DNA of 64,000 nucleotides from Phymorhynchus buccinoides (taxonomy: Eukaryota > Mollusca > Gastropoda > Neogastropoda > Raphitomidae), in assembly GCA_017654935.2 (NCBI GenBank), contig CM065683.1, forward strand, positions 4,351,089 through 4,415,088. Reading direction: 5' to 3'. The notes under the pieces were generated by a model that saw only the letters and a list, made by a program, of their open reading frames with translations, did no database searches and was not told the origin of the DNA. Of this stretch, positions 7,701-16,698 are shown one piece after another. Numbering within the stretch: position 1 is the stretch's first letter; each line of letters starts with the position of its first letter. The position numbers and the translations under genes are program-made.

Positions 7701-9320
7701 TTCCATCACCGCGACATCAAATTGACCAAAAATATACGGGGACTGGAAGTCAACTCGAGCAACTGGCAGCACAGATGAACATTTCGACTCAGCAAGAACA
7801 ATGGGAACAGTTGCATCTGTGAATGACCCGGGAGGAACCAGGCATCTTGCTACAACAATCATTTGAGCCCCTGTATCCCTTAGACCCGAGACAGTTTGTC
7901 CATTGATCACGGCAGTGCAGCGAGGGGAATAAGGCTGCGCAGCACAAGGACTACAGAGTGTTGGAGGGTGCGGAGAAAACCCGGGATCTGTCTGCATTGG
8001 TCCAACAAACAGGATTTTCTTCTTTTGCTTGCAGTCTCGGGCGAAGTGTCCAATCTTGCCGCAGTTGAAACACGTTGGAGACCTGCTATTCGAATCACGG
8101 CCACGCTTTCCTTCGATTGACTTCTCGTCAATGGTGCCTTGTGGAGATTGACTGTCAGAATATCTGATTTCCCGCTTGAAACTGTGATCAGGCTTCCTGT
8201 CCAACTTCTTTGCAGCTCTTTGTTCAGCTTCCATAGAACGCCCAGCCTTCCTTGCACTTGCCACCTTTGTAGCGATTCGCGCCACATCGCCAACCTTCGC
8301 TGGTTCTTCCTTCCTGATTTCAGTTGCTAGGTCAGGCGTCAGAGTGGAGAAGAACTGCTCCTGAAGGAAGAGATCTCTGAGATCGTTAGCGTCCTTTTCA
8401 TTATGGCCACTTGCAGTACACCAACAGGACAGACACGTCTTCATACGGCCGAGAAACTGTTCAAAAGTCTCTTCAGGTTGCTTCCTCATTGCTCGAAACT
8501 TTTTCCTGTAAGAGTCAGCATCCAGCAGGAAACCACTCAACAGAGCTGCCGTAAGTTTGTCATAATCTTGAGTTTCTGCTTCACTCAGGCGAAGATACAC
8601 GTCCCTAGCTTTGCCCTGAAGCAAGGTAGCTAAACGAGCAGGCCAAGATTCCCGCTTCCACTTATTTAAGGTAGCAATTCTTTCAAAATGCGTCAAGAAA
8701 GCGTCCAAGTCATTGCTTCCATCGAAGGGAGTGAGAGAAAGCTGTTGTGTGGTTCTGGCCTCTATTTCTTCTTGCCTAACCTGAAGTGTCCGTTCAAATC
8801 TCTCTCTTTCTTCCTCTTTATCTTCTTTCCTCAAGCGCAAAGCCTCTTTCTTTTCTTCTTCTCTCAGCCGTAGTTCTTCTTCTCTCCACTGTAAAGCTTC
8901 AACCTTTTCTTGCTGTCGCAATTGTAACTCTTTTTCCTCTTTGTCCTGCTTTAGACGCAAACTTTCCTGTTTCAATTGTAGGTCCTTTTCTCTTGCCACA
9001 CGTTCCTCCTCCTTAGCTACAGCATCAACCATGAAACGCGCCAACGTTTCCCCTGACAATCCCAAATCAGTACCCATCTCCTTGAACTTAGCATAATGAT
9101 CTTTTTCAGGACCTAACAGGACTTTTGGCTTTCCACCAGTTGCACCTAAAGTGCCTTTTGGAGTCTCCCTTAACTGATCCCTGACCAATCCAGTCAAACC
9201 TGTTTTCTCAAAGTGGTCATCAGAAGTTCCCCCAACGTCATGTTCAGCAGTGTTCGAAGGAGTGGCTGCCTTCGTAGCCTGTGCTGCTACAGCAGCTGAC
9301 CTTTGCATCCTTGTCAACAT
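4716..9320 (-). CDS. Gag-Pol polyprotein of a Gmr1-like Ty3/gypsy retrotransposon, left copy
   Basis: Single uninterrupted 1534-aa ORF. Domains in order: N-terminal region with a highly charged Glu/Lys/Arg/Gln coiled coil (about 100-190); retrotransposon gag domain (about 195-310); CCHC zinc knuckle CFNCGKIGHFARDC (about 417-430); aspartic protease with RDTGAQ (about 480); integrase zinc domain with CEKCQK (about 670-715); integrase DDE core, from VDIIGP to NGLVERFN (about 737-830); GPY/F module WQGPYTVV (about 975); reverse transcriptase (about 1100-1300) with FMDD at about 1250 in place of the common YxDD; RNase H with RTDASDAG (about 1400-1515). Integrase lies before reverse transcriptase, the Ty1/copia-like order known in Gmr1-like gypsy elements, while the RT sequence is clearly gypsy type. 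All catalytic motifs are present and no stop interrupts the frame, so it could be functional. Gag and Pol are fused in one frame. Confidence 0.95.
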   Translation of the reverse strand: MLTRMQRSAAVAAQATKAATPSNTAEHDVGGTSDDHFEKTGLTGLVRDQLRETPKGTLGATGGKPKVLLGPEKDHYAKFKEMGTDLGLSGETLARFMVDAVAKEEERVAREKDLQLKQESLRLKQDKEEKELQLRQQEKVEALQWREEELRLREEEKKEALRLRKEDKEEERERFERTLQVRQEEIEARTTQQLSLTPFDGSNDLDAFLTHFERIATLNKWKRESWPARLATLLQGKARDVYLRLSEAETQDYDKLTAALLSGFLLDADSYRKKFRAMRKQPEETFEQFLGRMKTCLSCWCTASGHNEKDANDLRDLFLQEQFFSTLTPDLATEIRKEEPAKVGDVARIATKVASARKAGRSMEAEQRAAKKLDRKPDHSFKREIRYSDSQSPQGTIDEKSIEGKRGRDSNSRSPTCFNCGKIGHFARDCKQKKKILFVGPMQTDPGFSPHPPTLCSPCAAQPYSPRCTAVINGQTVSGLRDTGAQMIVVARCLVPPGSFTDATVPIVLAESKCSSVLPVARVDFQSPYIFGQFDVAVMEAPVVDVLIGNSAWCVDGSSVDVPVYADPSIVGAVETRAQAAKRAKPTLPLPTDGVDVNVTREELIAQQKMDESLQKARKMAEEKTVGKAGSREVSYRYKQGVLVRCYKGHRGEGSQICLPKNLRKSVLKLGHDTPMSGHSGMKRTRDRIFPHFYWPGMCADIRRYVRSCEKCQKTVDKGRIPKVPLVKMPLISEPFTRVAVDIIGPIIPASESGNRYVLTMVDYATRYPEATPLKTITTEDVAEALFNMWSRTGVPAEILTDRGSQFTSNTMQEVYRLLAIRGLTTTPYHAQCNGLVERFNRTLKSMLRRLAQEKPRLWDRWVPALLFAYREVPQESTGYSPFELLYGRTVRGPMQILRELWLHPENPEIQSAAEYVVNLRNKISESCSIAQQRLENASTKYKKHFDKKARRREFAEGSKVLLLRPSKHNKLELAWQGPYTVVRRVGLADYCVKIGTKEKLFHANLLKQFVERTSERSVALAVIDDAEECWEGTRTVTRDIPLLPLESSEGPKDVVVDEDNPTLKAAILHLTKQFGDVLTDMPSCTPLESCAIKLNTDTPIRTRQYPLPYSQRETIQEEVKIMLEMGVIEPSSSPYSSPIVLVKKKDGQVRFCVDFRRINKVMDFDAEPMPDVEALFTKLSQKKVFSKLDLSKGYWQVPVVESDRPKTAFSTPQGHFHWRVMPFGLKVAGAIFSRMMRKLLLPLGLDGVDNFMDDILISTLDEKSHLEVLRILFERLRECSLTARPKKCLLGFPELDFLGHRVGRGKIWPDEDKMQKIKEAPRPETKRQLRGFLGLAGYYRRFVPQFAEVALPLTDRTKNKEPNKITWDERAERAFSQLKQILSSRPVCCLPDLSKSFILRTDASDAGLGAMLLQDQGRGAQPVSCASKKLNPAEKNYPTIEKECLALVWGILKFEPYLYGREFVVQMDHAPLQYLDRVKSTSGRLTRWAMQLQSFAFTVQAIPGKENIGADYLSRLPAIKSDESPKQGGDKTQ

Positions 9321-9486
9321 CTTGGGACAATAACCAACTCAGTACACCAGCAGCTGGGACTAGAAGTGAAACGAACTTCCAACACCAAAATGAAGCTAAG
9401 AGCAAAGAACCACACACAAAGACAGTACAAAACGGGACACCCTTCCCACCAGACCTAACCTAACAACTACCCCGCATCTCCACCAT
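9321..9486 (-). other. Leader and primer-binding site of the left element
   Basis: In element sense the LTR end TTACA is followed by one A, then TGGTGGAGATGCGGGGT (9469-9485), a candidate tRNA primer-binding site because it starts TGG, complementary to a tRNA CCA end. The tRNA was not identified. About 150 bp of leader separate it from the ATG at 9320. Confidence 0.7.
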
Positions 9487-10693
9487 TGTAACATCCCTTA
9501 AGGGGCTGCACTTATTCCCTCCCTTTATCCAACCCACTCTAACACCCGACAACACAAAAACATAGAAACGAACACCGAAATATGAATCAAGTCACAGGTT
9601 TTATTCACCATTCTAAGCATATGTCTATGCTCAAAATAAATCGACCAATCAAACATAAGATTAATTAATAACGCCAAAATAATAATAATTATGATCCGTT
9701 CTGCCTGTCTTCACGTCTGTCACGCACCAGACAACACAAATCCCAGTTCTCAAACCTAAGCCTAACGAGACCTCTAAATCCGAGCAGTCTGTACTACACA
9801 CACAAAAATCACAATGCACAAGAAGGTCCCTCCAGTGCCAGAGTTCTATGTAGTTTGGCGACGACGAAGATGAAGAAGCATGGGGAAAAGGGCAAGGAAG
9901 TTCCAGAGTGGGCGAAGTAGACAAGGGAAGTGTGAAGGGACAATCTTGGACCAAGGGAGTTGCAAGGGATTAGGTGGGTGAGGGATTAGGTGGGTGAGGG
10001 ATTAGGTGGGTGAGGGATTAGGTGGGTGAGGGATTAGGTGGGTGAGGGGGATCACATCAGTGAGTCCACGACCCCTGTAGTCGGCCAGCACCAACTGCAG
10101 CCACGCCAGTAGTTGCAAGGGATTAGGTGAGTAAGGGGAGATCACGTCGGTGAGTCCACGACCCCTGTAGTCGGCCAGCACCAACTGCAGCCACGCCAGT
10201 ACACATGGACGATGACCCGGAAGGACAAAGGTCTGCCACAAGGAGACAACGAACACACTACTGTGTTCACAAAGACGACCACACAGAGCAACACAGATTG
10301 AAGACGAGGAAAGGGGGGAATCAAACTCAGACTCCCACGCCAAACCAAACGGCACCCAACAGCCCCAAGCTGGAACGGTGACCCGTTTAACATGCAGGCA
10401 AAAACACCCAGTGTTCAAACTGCACCGGTTTCGAAGCCAATACACTTGACAGAGATTCACTAACTCCCACGAAAAACACGAGATTTTCAAGACAGACGGG
10501 CGACCAATGAAATGCAGGCCTTGCACGCGCAATCCCACCTACTGACACAGATTTTAGACAAAGAAATAGCAAAGACAGTTGTAGTGACACGAACGCACAG
10601 ATAGCAAGACACACAAGCACGACTACGCACACACGCTCGCTAGCACACAGACAGTGCATAGAAAAGGGGCACAACTCCACACGAGCCGTGACA
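9487..10693 (-). repeat. LTR 2, shared between the two elements
   Basis: 1207 bp. It serves as 5' LTR of the left body and 3' LTR of the right body, with a polypurine tract on its right side (AGAGGGGGGTAT from about 10694) and a PBS on its left. It is 50 bp longer than LTR 1, largely from extra copies of a GGTGGGTGAGGGATTA repeat at about 9968-10050. Otherwise very similar to LTR 1. Confidence 0.92.
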
Positions 10694-11056
10694 ATACCCC
10701 CCTCTAAGATCAAACCACACGTTTGAATCAATAAGTACCAGTCACGGCGAGTAACACAAGGACAACAGTGACAGATTGTGACAGACCTTCCTTCCCCAGT
10801 CCAGACTTATCAAAATCCAAGAAATCATAAAATCCCACAACAAATGTTCAACCAACTGTCTAAAATAGTTGCATTGAAGACCACATAGACATTAGAGATA
10901 GAAAACAACAGCAGTGACACAAAACCAGCAGCAGGAAATGAACTCCAACTTTGAAAAGGGGTCCTTTAGTCCACCCGAGCAGCAAGTCTATTCAGACTGG
11001 ACCTATCCTCATTCCATTCTGTAACATGTTTACAACAGTTCCTTTCTTGACAGCAA
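10694..11056 (-). other. Polypurine tract and 3' untranslated region of the right element
   Basis: Same layout as 4359-4715, with a small insertion near 10780 relative to it. No ORF. Confidence 0.85.
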
Positions 11057-14000
11057 TCACTGCGTTTTGTCTCTTCCTTGCTTGGGGGATTCGTCAGACT
11101 TGATAGCAGGTAGCCGACTCAAGTAGTCAGCACCAATGTTCTCCTTCCCAGGAATGGCCTGCATGGTGAAAGCAAAGGACTGAAGCTGCATAGCCCACCT
11201 CGTCAGCCGACCACTGGTGGACTTCACTCTGTCCAGGTACTGGAGGGGAGCATGGTCCATCTGCACCACAAACTCTCGACCATACAAGTAGGGCTCAAAC
11301 TTGAGTATGCCCCACACCAGAGCCAGGCATTCCTTTTCAATTGTAGGATAATTCTGCTCCGCAGGGTTCAGTTTTTTGCTGGCACAGGAAACGGGTTGAG
11401 CTCCCCGTCCTTGGTCCTGGAGTAGCATGGCCCCAAGGCCAGCGTCTGAGGCATCTGTCCTCAGTATGAAGGATTTCGACAGGTCTGGGAGACAACAGAC
11501 AGGACGGCTGCTCAAAATTTGCTTCAACTGGGAGAAAGCCCTCTCTGCTCTCTCATCCCAAGTGATCTTGTTGGGCTCTTTGTTCTTTGTTCTGTCAGTG
11601 AGGGGCAGGGCTACCTCGGCAAACTGGGGCACAAACCGACGGTAGTAGCCTGCAAGTCCGAGGAAACCACGAAGCTGACGTTTAGTTTCTGGTCGTGGAG
11701 CTTCCTTGATCTTCTGCATTTTGTCTTCATCTGGCCAGATTTTGCCTCTGCCGACCCTATGACCTAGAAAGTCCAGCTCTGGGAAGCCAAGGAGACACTT
11801 CTTCGGTCGTGCAGTGAGGGAACACTCTCTCAGCCTTTCAAAGAGAATGCGTAGCACCTCAAGATGAGACTTTTCATCCAGCGTTGAGATCAGGATATCA
11901 TCCATGAAATTGTCCACTTCATCCAAGCCTAATGGCAAGAGCAGCTTGCGCATCATACGACTGAATATGGCTCCGGCGACCTTCAAGCCAAAGGGCATGA
12001 CCCGCCAGTGGAAGTGTCCTTGAGGTGTTGAGAATGCTGTCTTTGGACGGTCAGATTCCACGACAGGAACCTGCCAATAACCTTTTGAAAGGTCGAGTTT
12101 GGAGAACACCTTTTTCTGTGACAACTTTGTGAAGAGAGCCTCCACATCTGGCATTGGCTCTGCATCAAAATCCATCACTTTATTTATCCGGCGAAAATCA
12201 ACACAGAACCGGACTTGTCCGTCCTTTTTCTTGACCAGGACGATTGGGGACGAGTATGGAGATGACGACGGTTCTATCACACCCATCTCCAGCATGATCT
12301 TGACTTCCTTCTGGATAATTTCTCGTTGAGAATATGGGAGAGGGTACTGCCTAGTTCGGATGGGAGTATCCGTGTTCAGTTTGATTGCACAAGACTCTAG
12401 AGGAGTGCAAGATGGCATATCAGTCAGAACATCTCCAAATTGCTTTGTCAGATGCAAGATTGCAGCTTTGAGAGTGGGGTTGTCTTCGTCAACCACAACA
12501 TCCTTAGGCCCCTCAGAAGACTCCAGGGGAAGCAGAGGTATGTCACGAGTCACTGTCCTAGTTCCCTCCCAGCACTCTCCAGCATCATCAATCACTGCCA
12601 ACGCTACTGAGCGTTCTGAAGTGCGTTCCACAAACTGCTTCAAGAGGTTGGCATGGAACAGTTTCTCTTTGGTGCCAATCTTGACACAGTAGTGAGCCAA
12701 TCCTACACGTCGCACCACGGTGTAGGGACCCTGCCATGCAAGCTCAAGTTTGTTGTGCTTACTGGGACGAAGCAGCAACACTTTACTTCCTTCTGCAAAC
12801 TCACGACGTCGAGCCTTTTTATCAAAGTGCTTTTTGTACTTTGTCGAGGCGTTTTCAAGACTTTGCTGTGCAATGCCGCAGGATTCAGAGATTTTGTTTC
12901 TCAAGTTCACTACATACTCTGCAGCAGACTGGATTTCAGGGTTCTCTGGGTGCAACCAAAGTTCTCGAAGGATCTGCATAGGACCACGCACAGTGCGCCC
13001 GTAGAGTAGTTCAAATGGGGAGTAACCAGTACTTTCCTGGGGGACCTCTCTGTAGGCAAAGAGTAGTGCTGGCACCCACCTATCCCATAAGCGTGGTTTC
13101 TCTTGAGCAAGGCGTCGCAAGAGCGTCCCGTTAAAGCGTTCCACAAGGCCATTACACTGTGCATGATATGGGGTGGTGGTCAAACCTCTGATCGCCAGCA
13201 AACGATACACTTCCTGCATTGTGTTCGATGTAAATTGACTTCCCCTATCAGTAAGAACTTCTGCAGGAACCCCTGTGCGAGACCACATGTTGAACAAGGC
13301 TTCAGCAACATCTTCAGTCGTGATGGTCTTGAGTGGGGTGGCTTCTGGATATTTAGTCGCGTAATCGACCATAGTCAACACATACCTGTTACCCGACTCT
13401 GATGCAGGAATTATGGGCCCAATAATGTCGACTGCAACACGGGTAAAGGGCTCTGAGATCAATGGCATCTTAACTAGAGGGACTTTTGGAATCCTACCCT
13501 TGTCCACCGTTTTCTGACATTTCTCACAAGACCTCACATAGCGTCTGATATCTGCGCACATTCCTGGCCAGTAGAAATGGGGAAAGATTCTGTCTCTGGT
13601 GCGCTTCATTCCTGAATGGCCTGACATGGGTGTGTCATGACCTAGCTTCAGCACGGACTTTCTCAAATTCTTAGGAAGACAGATCTGGGAGCCCTCTCCC
13701 TGATGACCTTTGTAGCAGCGAACAAGCACTCCCTGCTTGTAACGATAAGAGACTTCTCTAGAACCAGCCTTTCCAACCGTCTTCTCCTCGGCCATTTTCC
13801 TTGCTTTCTGTAGGCTCTCATCCATTTTCTGCTGGGCAATCAGTTCCTCACGAGTCACGTTTACGTCAACACCGTCTGTTGGGAGAGGCAATGTTGGCTT
13901 AGCCCTCTTTGCTGCTTGGACCCTAGTCTCCACGGCTCCAACAATGCTGGGATCAGCATACACTGGAACATCGACTGAAGAGCCATCGACACACCATGCT

Positions 14001-15652
14001 GAGTTACCAATGAGGACGTCCACGACTGGAGCTTCCATCACCGCGACATCAAATTGACCAAAAATATACGGGGACTGGAAGTCAACTCGAGCAACTGGCA
14101 GCACAGATGAACATTTCGACTCAGCAAGAACAATGGGAACAGTTGCATCTGTGAATGACCCGGGAGGAACCAGGCATCTTGCTACAACAATCATTTGAGC
14201 CCCTGTATCCCTTAGACCTGAGACAGTTTGTCCATTGATCACGGCAGTGCAGCGAGGGGAATAAGGCTGCGCAGCACAAGGACTACAGAGTGTTGGAGGG
14301 TGCGGAGAAAACCCGGGATCTGTCTGCATTGGTCCAACAAACAGGATTTTCTTCTTTTGCTTGCAGTCTCGGGCGAAGTGTCCAATCTTGCCGCAGTTGA
14401 AACACGTTGGAGACCTGCTATTCGAATCACGGCCACGCTTTCCTTCGATTGACTTCTCGTCAATGGTGCCTTGTGGAGATTGACTGTCAGAATATCTGAT
14501 TTCCCGCTTGAAACTGTGATCAGGCTTCCTGTCCAACTTCTTTGCAGCTCTTTGTTCAGCTTCCATAGAACGCCCAGCCTTCCTTGCACTTGCCACCTTT
14601 GTAGCGATTCGCGCCACATCGCCAACCTTCGCTGGTTCTTCCTTCCTGATTTCAGTTGCTAGGTCAGGCGTCAGAGTGGAGAAGAACTGCTCCTGAAGGA
14701 AGAGATCTCTGAGATCGTTAGCGTCCTTTTCATTATGGCCACTTGCAGTACACCAACAGGACAGACACGTCTTCATACGGCCGAGAAACTGTTCAAAAGT
14801 CTCTTCAGGTTGCTTCCTCATTGCTCGAAACTTTTTCCTGTAAGAGTCAGCATCCAGCAGGAAACCACTCAACAGAGCTGCCGTAAGTTTGTCATAATCT
14901 TGAGTTTCTGCTTCACTCAGGCGAAGATACACGTCCCTAGCTTTGCCCTGAAGCAAGGTAGCTAAACGAGCAGGCCAAGATTCCCGCTTCCACTTATTTA
15001 AGGTAGCAATTCTTTCAAAATGCGTCAAGAAAGCGTCCAAGTCATTGCTTCCATCGAAGGGAGTGAGAGAAAGCTGTTGTGTGGTTCTGGCCTCTATTTC
15101 TTCTTGCCTAACCTGAAGTGTCCGTTCAAATCTCTCTCTTTCTTCCTCTTTATCTTCTTTCCTCAAGCGCAAAGCCTCTTTCTTTTCTTCTTCTCTCAGC
15201 CGTAGTTCTTCTTCTCTCCACTGTAAAGCTTCAACCTTTTCTTGCTGTCGCAATTGTAACTCTTTTTCCTCTTTGTCCTGCTTTAGACGCAAACTTTCCT
15301 GTTTCAATTGTAGGTCCTTTTCTCTTGCCACACGTTCCTCCTCCTTAGCTACAGCATCAACCATGAAACGCGCCAACGTTTCCCCTGACAATCCCAAATC
15401 AGTACCCATCTCCTTGAACTTAGCATAATGATCTTTTTCAGGACCTAACAGGACTTTTGGCTTTCCACCAGTTGCACCTAAAGTGCCTTTTGGAGTCTCC
15501 CTTAACTGATCCCTGACCAATCCAGTCAAACCTGTTTTCTCAAAGGGGTCATCAGAAGTTCCCCCAACGTCATGTTCAGCAGTGTTCGAAGGAGTGGCTG
15601 CCTTCGTAGCCTGTGCTGCTACAGCAGCTGACCTTTGCATCCTTGTCAACAT
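11057..15652 (-). CDS. Gag-Pol polyprotein of a Gmr1-like Ty3/gypsy retrotransposon, right copy
   Basis: Uninterrupted 1531-aa ORF, about 99% identical to the left copy with roughly 15 single-residue differences and the same domain order (gag, CCHC, protease, integrase, reverse transcriptase, RNase H). The main difference is an in-frame 9-nt loss next to position 13120, just after the catalytic Glu of the integrase (VERFN), which removes three residues from the following helix and is accompanied by an Arg to Gly change. This may weaken integrase; the effect is inferred. All other catalytic motifs (RDTGAQ, FMDD, RTDASDAG) are kept. The high identity of the two copies means the duplication or insertions are recent. 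Confidence 0.95.
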   Translation of the reverse strand: MLTRMQRSAAVAAQATKAATPSNTAEHDVGGTSDDPFEKTGLTGLVRDQLRETPKGTLGATGGKPKVLLGPEKDHYAKFKEMGTDLGLSGETLARFMVDAVAKEEERVAREKDLQLKQESLRLKQDKEEKELQLRQQEKVEALQWREEELRLREEEKKEALRLRKEDKEEERERFERTLQVRQEEIEARTTQQLSLTPFDGSNDLDAFLTHFERIATLNKWKRESWPARLATLLQGKARDVYLRLSEAETQDYDKLTAALLSGFLLDADSYRKKFRAMRKQPEETFEQFLGRMKTCLSCWCTASGHNEKDANDLRDLFLQEQFFSTLTPDLATEIRKEEPAKVGDVARIATKVASARKAGRSMEAEQRAAKKLDRKPDHSFKREIRYSDSQSPQGTIDEKSIEGKRGRDSNSRSPTCFNCGKIGHFARDCKQKKKILFVGPMQTDPGFSPHPPTLCSPCAAQPYSPRCTAVINGQTVSGLRDTGAQMIVVARCLVPPGSFTDATVPIVLAESKCSSVLPVARVDFQSPYIFGQFDVAVMEAPVVDVLIGNSAWCVDGSSVDVPVYADPSIVGAVETRVQAAKRAKPTLPLPTDGVDVNVTREELIAQQKMDESLQKARKMAEEKTVGKAGSREVSYRYKQGVLVRCYKGHQGEGSQICLPKNLRKSVLKLGHDTPMSGHSGMKRTRDRIFPHFYWPGMCADIRRYVRSCEKCQKTVDKGRIPKVPLVKMPLISEPFTRVAVDIIGPIIPASESGNRYVLTMVDYATKYPEATPLKTITTEDVAEALFNMWSRTGVPAEVLTDRGSQFTSNTMQEVYRLLAIRGLTTTPYHAQCNGLVERFNGTLLRRLAQEKPRLWDRWVPALLFAYREVPQESTGYSPFELLYGRTVRGPMQILRELWLHPENPEIQSAAEYVVNLRNKISESCGIAQQSLENASTKYKKHFDKKARRREFAEGSKVLLLRPSKHNKLELAWQGPYTVVRRVGLAHYCVKIGTKEKLFHANLLKQFVERTSERSVALAVIDDAGECWEGTRTVTRDIPLLPLESSEGPKDVVVDEDNPTLKAAILHLTKQFGDVLTDMPSCTPLESCAIKLNTDTPIRTRQYPLPYSQREIIQKEVKIMLEMGVIEPSSSPYSSPIVLVKKKDGQVRFCVDFRRINKVMDFDAEPMPDVEALFTKLSQKKVFSKLDLSKGYWQVPVVESDRPKTAFSTPQGHFHWRVMPFGLKVAGAIFSRMMRKLLLPLGLDEVDNFMDDILISTLDEKSHLEVLRILFERLRECSLTARPKKCLLGFPELDFLGHRVGRGKIWPDEDKMQKIKEAPRPETKRQLRGFLGLAGYYRRFVPQFAEVALPLTDRTKNKEPNKITWDERAERAFSQLKQILSSRPVCCLPDLSKSFILRTDASDAGLGAMLLQDQGRGAQPVSCASKKLNPAEQNYPTIEKECLALVWGILKFEPYLYGREFVVQMDHAPLQYLDRVKSTSGRLTRWAMQLQSFAFTMQAIPGKENIGADYLSRLPAIKSDESPKQGRDKTQ

Positions 15653-15818
15653 CTTGGGACAATAACCAACTCAGTACACCAGCAGCTGGGACTAGAAGTG
15701 AAACGAACTTCCAACACCAAAATGAAGCTAAGAGCAAAGAACCACACACAAAGACAGTACAAAACGGGACACCCTTCCCACCAGACCTAACCTAACAACT
15801 ACCCTGCATCTCCACCAT
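15653..15818 (-). other. Leader and primer-binding site of the right element
   Basis: Nearly identical to 9321-9486. The candidate PBS in element sense (TGG..., 15801-15817) has one base changed (A for G, CCCTGCATC instead of CCCCGCATC on +). Confidence 0.7.
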
Positions 15819-16198
15819 TGTAACATCCCTTAAGGGGCTGCACTTATTCCCTCCCTTTATCCAACCCACTCTAACACCCGACAACACAAAAACATAGAAT
15901 CGAACACCGAAATATGAATCAAGTCACAGGTTTTATTCACCATTCTAAGCAAATATGTCTATGCTCAAAATAAATCGACCAATCAAACATAAGATTAATT
16001 AATAACCCCAAAATAATAATAATTATGATCAGTTCTGCCTGTCTTCACGTCTGTCACGCCCATACACCATAATCCCAGTTCTCAAACCTGACGGGTAAGA
16101 GGGGGAAAAAAAGGGGGGGCTCATTCGGGAGGGATCCGGGTTCGTGTGATTTCGGCGTGGGGGGGTGAAAAAGTCCAGGGGGGGGGTTTAAGAGTGAG
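15819..16198 (-). repeat. LTR 3 (5' LTR of the right element), cut by an assembly gap
   Basis: Matches LTRs 1 and 2 from TGTAACATCC to about 16090. The last roughly 100 bases before the N run (G-rich, AAAAAAAGGGGGGG) do not match the other LTRs and look like unreliable contig-end sequence. The outer part of the LTR and the far flank are missing. Confidence 0.85.
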
Positions 16199-16698
16199 NN
16201 NNNNNNNNNNNNNNNNNNNNNNNNNNNNNNNNNNNNNNNNNNNNNNNNNNNNNNNNNNNNNNNNNNNNNNNNNNNNNNNNNNNNNNNNNNNNNNNNNNNN
16301 NNNNNNNNNNNNNNNNNNNNNNNNNNNNNNNNNNNNNNNNNNNNNNNNNNNNNNNNNNNNNNNNNNNNNNNNNNNNNNNNNNNNNNNNNNNNNNNNNNNN
16401 NNNNNNNNNNNNNNNNNNNNNNNNNNNNNNNNNNNNNNNNNNNNNNNNNNNNNNNNNNNNNNNNNNNNNNNNNNNNNNNNNNNNNNNNNNNNNNNNNNNN
16501 NNNNNNNNNNNNNNNNNNNNNNNNNNNNNNNNNNNNNNNNNNNNNNNNNNNNNNNNNNNNNNNNNNNNNNNNNNNNNNNNNNNNNNNNNNNNNNNNNNNN
16601 NNNNNNNNNNNNNNNNNNNNNNNNNNNNNNNNNNNNNNNNNNNNNNNNNNNNNNNNNNNNNNNNNNNNNNNNNNNNNNNNNNNNNNNNNNNNNNNNNN
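16199..16698. other. Assembly gap, 500 N
   Basis: Exactly 500 N, the same length as the other two gaps, so it is a placeholder of unknown true size. It falls inside the RLR gene, between the motif III and motif VI exons. Confidence 0.98.

Larger units (their letters stand above)
3202..16198 (-). mobile_element. Tandem array of two Ty3/gypsy elements (LTR-body-LTR-body-LTR), Gmr1-like
   Basis: Two full bodies on the minus strand share a central LTR and are bounded by LTRs at 3202-4358, 9487-10693 and 15819-16198 (the last cut by an assembly gap). The bodies are nearly identical. The layout is what unequal crossing-over between the LTRs of two copies, or integration of a multimer, would give. 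The array lies antisense to the RLR gene in the interval where its Hel2i exons should be. The outer target duplication cannot be checked because the right flank is missing. Confidence 0.92.

Noticed and set aside
5086..8873. Plus-strand ORFs inside the retrotransposon bodies
   Set aside because: Antisense shadows of the Gag-Pol frame; the same ones recur in both copies because the bodies are nearly identical.
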